Assembly (NCBI GenBank): GCA_008360955.1
Contig: LUCM01011238.1
Location: forward strand, 237,475-301,474
Direction of reading: 5' to 3'
Length of the DNA stretch: 64,000 bases
Source: Fasciolopsis buskii
Lineage: Eukaryota; Platyhelminthes; Trematoda; Plagiorchiida; Fasciolidae
The position numbers were made by a program, and so were the translations under genes. The notes under the pieces were generated by a model. It was not told the origin of the DNA, did not search any database, and saw only the letters and a list, made by a program, of their open reading frames with translations. Numbering within the stretch: position 1 is the first letter of the stretch; each line of letters starts with the position of its first letter. Shown in pieces: positions 58,686-64,000 of the stretch.

Positions 58686-60228
58686 GGACGGTGGACACGA
58701 GCGATTGTTGACAAGCAAATCAAACTGGGGCGCTTGGGTTGACCGATTGAGATAATTCAGCAGAAATAACGAAACGTCTGCTAACAGCATCGAAAAATTT
58801 ATTGGGAACGACGAGGGAAACACCTGAACTGACTGCACTAATCTGAAGGCCATATCATTGTCTTCCAACAGGGCTGGGATTTTACGCGGATTACCTAACG
58901 GTCGAAGCGTTGAGTACGCATACGACAATATTCTGGCACTAACATTGAAAATTCTGAGTCGACTGCGTCCCCTAATGTTGATGTCCCCCATGTCCAGGGC
59001 TTACCGCCAACCCCCACTCTTTACTTTTTGGAATGATGTATCTACTGTCTGGAGCTCCTTTGACAGTCCTTCTTTGCATGTTTTTCTACTCAATTACAAA
59101 CACAGACAGATAGCTGTTGGCACTAAGTTACTGTTGTAATTCTACCTTATTTGCTCAGTTGTTTGATTGTCGAACACGCCCAGTTGACCGGAGGTGATCA
59201 ACTGGATTAAGCATGTCACCCAAAAAAGATCACAGGTCCGATCTGCCGGTCACTTCGGTGGTAGACGGCAGCTCGTTGTCGCCCGACATGTTACCGTACC
59301 TGATTTAGCAAGACCTTATGTGGTTCTATGCCACTCAAAATTTCAGGGCCAGGGTTGCCAGTTTCCCTCCGATTTAGTGGGCTATGGCATATGTTCCTTC
59401 TGCTAAACTCAAGCAGCAAGCACGCCACAAAAAGCTTGCCTTCCCATCTTACGATTTTTTCCCATTAAAAGCAGAATCAAGAGACTGGCTCTTGCGCGAA
59501 TGTCTCTTTAAAGCTCGCTTTTTACAACCTTTTGACTATGGGCTTACCCCTTGACTCCATGTTTGGTAAAATTCTTGCAGTCTTCCTGAATTAGGAGTTG
59601 GGTACACGTTGAAATGAACGAATCTAGACAATCGGTCGGAAAATACAAAGCTTCACATAGCGCAGAACTTGATGAAAAGCTGATCCGAGTCCGAGATCGG
59701 TGGTGGCTAATTGAATTAGGTATCTACCAAACCAAAAGATTTACTGGTTTGCATTCTAGATAAGCGGGTCGTCTCGGTGACAGGCAGCAACATTCGTCAA
59801 TACACTCGATCTACTGGAATATAACGTGGTACCAGGACGGTCCAAATCTCGGGATTACAGGTGCCGATTCTCTCCCCTCCGACTGTGGTCCAAGAAACTT
59901 CAAGGTATTCTCTTTTTGCTGCACTCAAGTGTTAAGCAGGCAACAAGAAATCAGAGCAAAACGAGGTTGCTAAGGGATGTATTAGATTACTCTGACTACA
60001 CGAAGGTCTAAAATAAGGTTAAGATTTTGGCACAACGCCAGCTTCTCGGGCCAGTTGCTGGGCGGATTTCTCGGCCTGTTCTGCAAACCATTCCTTGTAT
60101 TCTTTGGCACGCTTTTCCAGGATGATTTTGTTTCTCTTTTGTATGTTAACTTCCCGAGATTTCAAGATTTTAAGACGAATAGCGCCATAAAGAATACCCA
60201 CCGCTAGTAAGCCCCAACGAGCAGTGCG
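58686..60228. repeat. 1,543-bp block, second copy (after the gap)
   Basis: Counterpart of 57133-58675. From 60229 rightward the sequence is unique, and it completes the subunit e gene. The 3' halves of the plus-strand candidate gene are also repeated here (59614-59824). Confidence 0.9.
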
Positions 60229-60288
60229 GATTAGAGGGGTTAATTCTCGAGGAGCCGGCAATTTCACTGTATGAACAGATTCGGACAT
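60019..60288 (-). CDS. ATP5ME: ATP synthase subunit e, mitochondrial
   Basis: An 89-residue product from the ATG at 60288. Subunit e is a small single-helix protein of the Fo part of the mitochondrial ATP synthase, in the inner membrane, needed for dimerisation of the enzyme and cristae shape. Visible here: LTPLIRTARWGLLAVGILYG (residues 16-35), the membrane helix with the family's GxxxG motif (G31-x3-G35) and the YGAIR signature, then a long charged coiled-coil-like tail (KRNKIILEKRAKEYKEWFAE..). The human protein has 69 residues; this one has longer ends. A longer frame adds 11 upstream codons, but those are a pyrimidine-rich tract ending in TTACTTCAG directly before the chosen ATG, so they read as a splice acceptor rather than protein. 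The coding part is a single exon. Confidence 0.85.
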   Translation of the reverse strand: MSESVHTVKLPAPRELTPLIRTARWGLLAVGILYGAIRLKILKSREVNIQKRNKIILEKRAKEYKEWFAEQAEKSAQQLAREAGVVPKS

Positions 60289-60330
60289 CTGAAGTAAAGA
60301 TAAAAATGAGAATGTTAACAATATAGAGGG
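60289..60330 (-). promoter_or_regulatory. Splice acceptor directly upstream of the subunit e ATG
   Basis: On the minus strand the bases before the ATG read ..CATTTTTATCTTTACTTCAG, a strong polypyrimidine tract and AG. This is either the end of a 5' UTR intron or a trans-splice site for a spliced leader. Flatworm leaders commonly end in ATG, which would place a second in-frame ATG just upstream. Confidence 0.6.
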
Positions 60331-62755
60331 GCGAGAAATACATCAGATCGAAACAGTTGCAAACCAGGGTTATTTCGGAATACATTTGCGGATTCTGATC
60401 CGAAAGTCACTGAAGATTGAAAAGATTTTCATAGTTACTTCCTCGGGTGTTCCGCGGAAACGAACAGTATAAGCTGCAAATCAACCGTCGCGTTAAGAAT
60501 GTAAAACAAACATGATCTGCTTAACTAAACGGTGACATGCTGGGCAGGAAACTGACCTGAGATGCCGTTTAGGAAGATAACACATTTATCACAATAAAGT
60601 TAACTATTTGACGAAAATGTCAATCTTCGTACTATTTTGCTACTGATCCGCGGCGGTCAAGAGTTAACGAAGTTGCACAAGTCCATGCGCTATCAAGTAC
60701 AGATCAACTGAACCGAAGGGTAATCCAAAGAAGCTCCGTTCAAGTTAATATTATACTAACAGAAAACATGTAGGTTGAACTACTGTAGTAATTTACACGC
60801 GAGATCTGAAGATCATGCACATTACTTGGTACTCAAATCTGGACCGAACGAGGTTCGGTGTATCGAAAAGTCGATGTGCCATGTGAGGGAACCCTACCTT
60901 GAGAATTGCCATCCAAGACAGCCGAAGCGTCGGACAATTACAATTCTACCGACGATGCTGTGCTACTGACTTCTCGACAATTGCACACACTACTTGGTCC
61001 TTCCTATCCCGAACGAACCATCAAGCTTTATATATATATACATATATAATTTACATATATATATATATACCATGTATACATACCCCCAGTCGATATACGT
61101 GTCATCGGAGTCCTGGAGAACAAGGAGAACAATGCGAGGAAGAAAGAGATGCCTGTGCAGGGTTCACTAAGTATATCGAGCCTGTCAGACTCCAGGTCTA
61201 GTTCAACGGCTGTTTGCCGAACAGCCTTGGGATTTGTGCCGCGTTGTCTCGGATGCTTGTAGGAGCTTTATCTATGCTCCGAAGGGCAACAACATTACCA
61301 TACGTGTTAATACCGGTGAGTAACTCCCAAGAGGACGACACGTAGGAAGATCCCTCACGAGACCCCATGGGCAACAGCATAAGGTTGTGAGGGGGCGCCT
61401 CGCAGGTGAAACTTCAAAAAATGATCTCATTTAGAATGGGAACAGTGGGATGCAGGTTTATAAGAGAGAGAGAAGTTGTGACTAAGGAAAAAGGCCTGGG
61501 AAGGTCAGTAAACAGCGCGTATGACACATAACTATGATTGTAAACCTTGGTCACCTTTCAAATGCTTCAGTATGGTCGGAGCGGATGTCTCAGGCTCCGA
61601 AGTGGCTTCTCACTTTGAATGCCCTTCGAAACGCTCCCAAATGATCTACGTCTCAAATAGCCTCTACTGAGGAAGTCCTACGTGCCTGATTCCTTTGACG
61701 GAAGTTCTGGTGAATATCTGATAATAATTCTGAATTATTTATCAGTACTCCATTGTTACTTTTACTAGATGTCATTCTGTCTTTTTTCTTACCACTAATA
61801 CATCGTTAGCGAAGGGAATCTAGCCTTATAAACAGACCCCTCGTTTTCGCTTCTTTTATGTGGTTGTAATAAACCACATTACCATCTATTCATCTTTTCC
61901 ATGGATCGATATCTACGCCTGGAACGTTTCGGCACGCAGCCAAAATCATTCAACGCCAATGAGTTGTGGTCTCATTGGGACTGCGCATTCGTCAGTTTTT
62001 TTTGAATCTATCGAACGTCTGCAACCCGAAAAGCCAAAAACGGTTAAGTTATCTGATACTGCCCGTCTCGGTGTGAAAAATTATCGCAATTACGACGTCA
62101 TTATATTGGCTCTGCAGCCTACGTACGCGCAGTTGAAAAACGACGTAAGCCCGACATCTACTAATGACTTGCAAGCAAGAGGCCGGAGAATCAACACAGC
62201 GATTTCTCTACAACCTACGCCCTCTCTTCGGAAGTTGCGATTATCAGGCCGTCACCGCAGAACAACAAAAGGCTCTTCGCGAGGCGTTCCTTCAAAGACA
62301 AGTCCAGCGCCATCCGACAGAGACTACTGGAGTATGAAACACTTGATCTCAAGTAAACGATCGACATAAAAGTATCTTGAGCAAGCACATAAACGAATTG
62401 ACTTATCCCACGCAGCAGCTGAATACTCTCCCTGTGGTGCAGTTAATACAACTCCCACCTGTCCCGTAAAATTACCTGACTCGGTCAAATTTTTCGAGCC
62501 ATCGTAAAGCCAGCCCGCTATTCTCGAGGCTATACCATCTATCGCCGTATTGTACTTCAAGCCCGGAATGCTATCTGCAATCTACGTGGTACAAGGGGTC
62601 ACATCTACAACGCTCGTAAGGTTACTGGTTCGTGCCTTTCGACTACAACACCTTCGACGGTGCCAAAAACTTTGTCTCACGCTGTCATCGCGTCCGCTAG
62701 AAAAGATAACCACAGTCTAGATGACGCGATTTCGATAAACAAGGAATGCATGGAG
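60331..62755. other. No supported gene, with a TA microsatellite and an unknown frame
   Basis: TA-rich tracts lie at about 61027-61076. A 169-codon frame at 61860-62369 (+), with ..RLQPEKPKTVKLSDTARLG.. and a basic C-terminal half, is the longest unexplained frame here; it may be part of the RTE element that follows or an unrelated relic. 60331-60480 is the likely promoter region of the subunit e gene but shows no clear box. Confidence 0.4.
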
Positions 62756-63330
62756 TGACCGGATGAGTAATGTAGAGGTAAGGAATCTAGTACCAGGTGC
62801 CAGCTCTCAGAACACCTTGTTTCATCTTATGAAACTTAGTAGACTGCGCTGGCTGGGTCACGCGTTGCGCATGACGAACACTCGTCTACCATATCGTGCC
62901 CTATTTTGAGTTCCTCCCAAGGAACCGAAGAAGCCATATGTAAGTAAGCAAATAACGTGGCAACGTGGGATGAGAAGATGCACAGCGAACTTAGATAAAG
63001 TAGGTGTCTCACATGTTCGTGGATGGGGTCCGGAAGATCCGTCAACTAGCTGATTGGAGACAGTGAAGGATATGACAGTGAACCGTGAAAATTGGTGATC
63101 GTGTTCTCATTTTCTGTCAGACCAGAACGTTCGAAAAATTAGGTTTGTACAATTAGACTGTGTTTCGTGTGTTGGCTACTGCAACACTTATCTTTCCCGC
63201 CTGTGTAGGTCCGCTCGCTGTTCCCCTTGGATATTCCCTCTTTTTATAGAGGCGTGGAACTTTGCGGAAAAGTGAGCGGTCAGTGAGGATTGCCTTGCTG
63301 TTTGACGCTGAACGATGATGCTGCTATTGA
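62756..63330 (+). pseudogene. RTE-like retrotransposon 3' end, plus orientation
   Basis: Plus-strand reading gives NVEVRNLVPGASSQ, LSRLRWLGHALRMTNTRLPY, a TGA after RALF, VPPKEPKKPYV, TWQRGMRRCTANLDKVGVSH, HVRGWGPEDPSTS, a second TGA, LETVKDMTVNRENW and a third TGA before SCSHFLS. This is the C-terminal part of the RTE polyprotein. The 3' UTR ends near 63325 in a GATGATG-like tail. It is nearly identical to copies at 54.1-54.5 kb and 63.5-63.9 kb. Confidence 0.8.
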
Positions 63331-63485
63331 TGTTTTGTTTGTGAACCCCGAAAAGGTCGTTCGCACACAGGTGTTTCACTTCTGCGTCACGTATGCCTGT
63401 TTCCTTTATCCTAATTGCGAAATTGGCAGAATAACCTTTTTTTAGATTTCGTTTCATCTCTGCTTCCACTTTTGTTTATCATCAC
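63331..63485. other. Spacer between two opposed RTE ends
   Basis: About 155 bp with no feature. It separates the 3' tails of the two copies and would form the loop if the inverted copies pair. Confidence 0.5.
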
Positions 63486-64000
63486 CACCGTCGTTCAGCG
63501 TTAAACAGCAAGGCAATCCTCACTGACCGCTCACTTTTCCGCAAAGTTCCACGCCTCTATAAAAAGAGGGAATATCCAAGGGGAACAGCGAGCGGACCTA
63601 CACAGGCGGGAAAGATAAGTGTTGCAGTAGCCAACACACGAAACACAGTCTAATTGTACAAACCTAATTTTTCGAACGTTCTGGTCTGACAGAAAATGAG
63701 AACACGATCACCAATTTTCACGGTTCACTGTCATATCCTTCAATGTCTCCATTCAGCTAGTTGACGGATCTTCCGGACCCCATCCACGAACATGTGAGAC
63801 ACCTACTTTATCTAAGTTCGCTGTGCATCTTCTCATCCCACGTTGCCATGTTATTTGCTTACTTACATATGGCTTCTTGGATTCCTTGGGAGGAACTCAA
63901 AATAGGGCACGATATGGTAGACGAGTGTTCGTCATACGCAACGCGTGGCCCAACTAGCGTAGTCTGCCAAGCTTCATACGGTGAGATAAGCTGTTCTCAG
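63486..64000 (-). pseudogene. RTE-like retrotransposon 3' end, minus orientation (runs off the window)
   Basis: The reverse complement repeats the plus copy: RMKLGRLR, an in-frame TAG where the other copy has TGG, LGHALRMTNTRLPYRALF, then the same three TGA codons, and a 3' UTR ending near 63490 with a GATGATAA-type tail. It differs from the other copies at only a few sites in 63740-63960. The 5' part lies beyond position 64000. Confidence 0.8.

Noticed and set aside
57133..60228. Tandem duplication creating two ATP5ME genes
   Set aside because: Copies end exactly at the 10-N gap with one noticed mismatch, which points to an unmerged assembly overlap.
60289..60321. Eleven extra N-terminal codons for subunit e
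   Set aside because: They consist of the pyrimidine tract of a splice acceptor, and the family signature starts well after the second ATG.
1..64000. CRISPR arrays, operons, ribosome-binding sites, rRNA genes
   Set aside because: No regularly spaced repeats, no rRNA segments; the sequence has spliced genes and LINE/SINE elements, so bacterial features are not expected.

Overview
The window is eukaryotic DNA from a repeat-rich genome with long intergenic stretches. A parasitic flatworm (a trematode, or a large-genome tapeworm of the diphyllobothriid kind) is the best guess. The reasons are several very short GT-AG introns (about 37-45 nt in candidate genes), RTE-like and CR1-like non-LTR retrotransposons, tRNA-derived SINEs, an LTR-like segment followed by a possible tRNA-Trp primer site, and a splice acceptor placed directly before an ATG, as expected of flatworm spliced-leader genes. 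The species cannot be fixed from the sequence alone.

Two genes are well supported. (1) An ELK/TCF-like ETS transcription factor lies on the + strand: exon 1 at 12443-12529, a 1,498-nt intron, and a terminal exon at 14028-16241, followed by a poly(A) signal. Its CpG-rich upstream region holds a CCAAT box and two ETS-type sites. (2) The mitochondrial ATP synthase subunit e gene lies on the - strand at 60019-60288. Weaker gene models come from reading splice sites by eye: a small two-helix membrane protein (26138-26634, -), a signal-peptide exon (27179-27360, +), a five-exon gene with 37-41-nt introns near its 3' end (45229-46394, +), and a two-exon fragment (58061-58271, +).

Layout: 1-12 kb holds decayed repeats (an RTE reverse transcriptase remnant, a Tc1/mariner remnant with an apparent intron, a tRNA-like SINE). 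12.2-16.4 kb is the ETS locus. 16.8-21 kb holds an LTR/primer-site relic and two fold-back elements. 26-27.4 kb holds two small candidate genes. 30-38.7 kb is a transposon graveyard: an RTE remnant, a SINE, and a CR1-like LINE apparently split by a second LINE in the opposite orientation. 45-47 kb holds the candidate multi-exon gene. 50 kb holds two SINE families side by side, one inside a perfect 44-bp inverted repeat. 52.7-55.3 kb holds a Gypsy integrase relic and an internally deleted RTE element. 57-60.3 kb is a 1,543-bp segment present twice around a 10-N gap, almost certainly an assembly artefact, containing the subunit e gene. 62.7-64 kb holds two RTE 3' ends in opposite orientation.

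I see no bacterial features, no CRISPR array and no clear undescribed multi-gene system. The most interesting items are the RTE-derived elements that share the same stop codons, the SINE-in-palindrome structure, the long hairpin at 18.5 kb, the spliced-leader-like acceptor at subunit e, and possible autoregulation of the ETS gene. Identifications rest on reading by eye; no database search was run.
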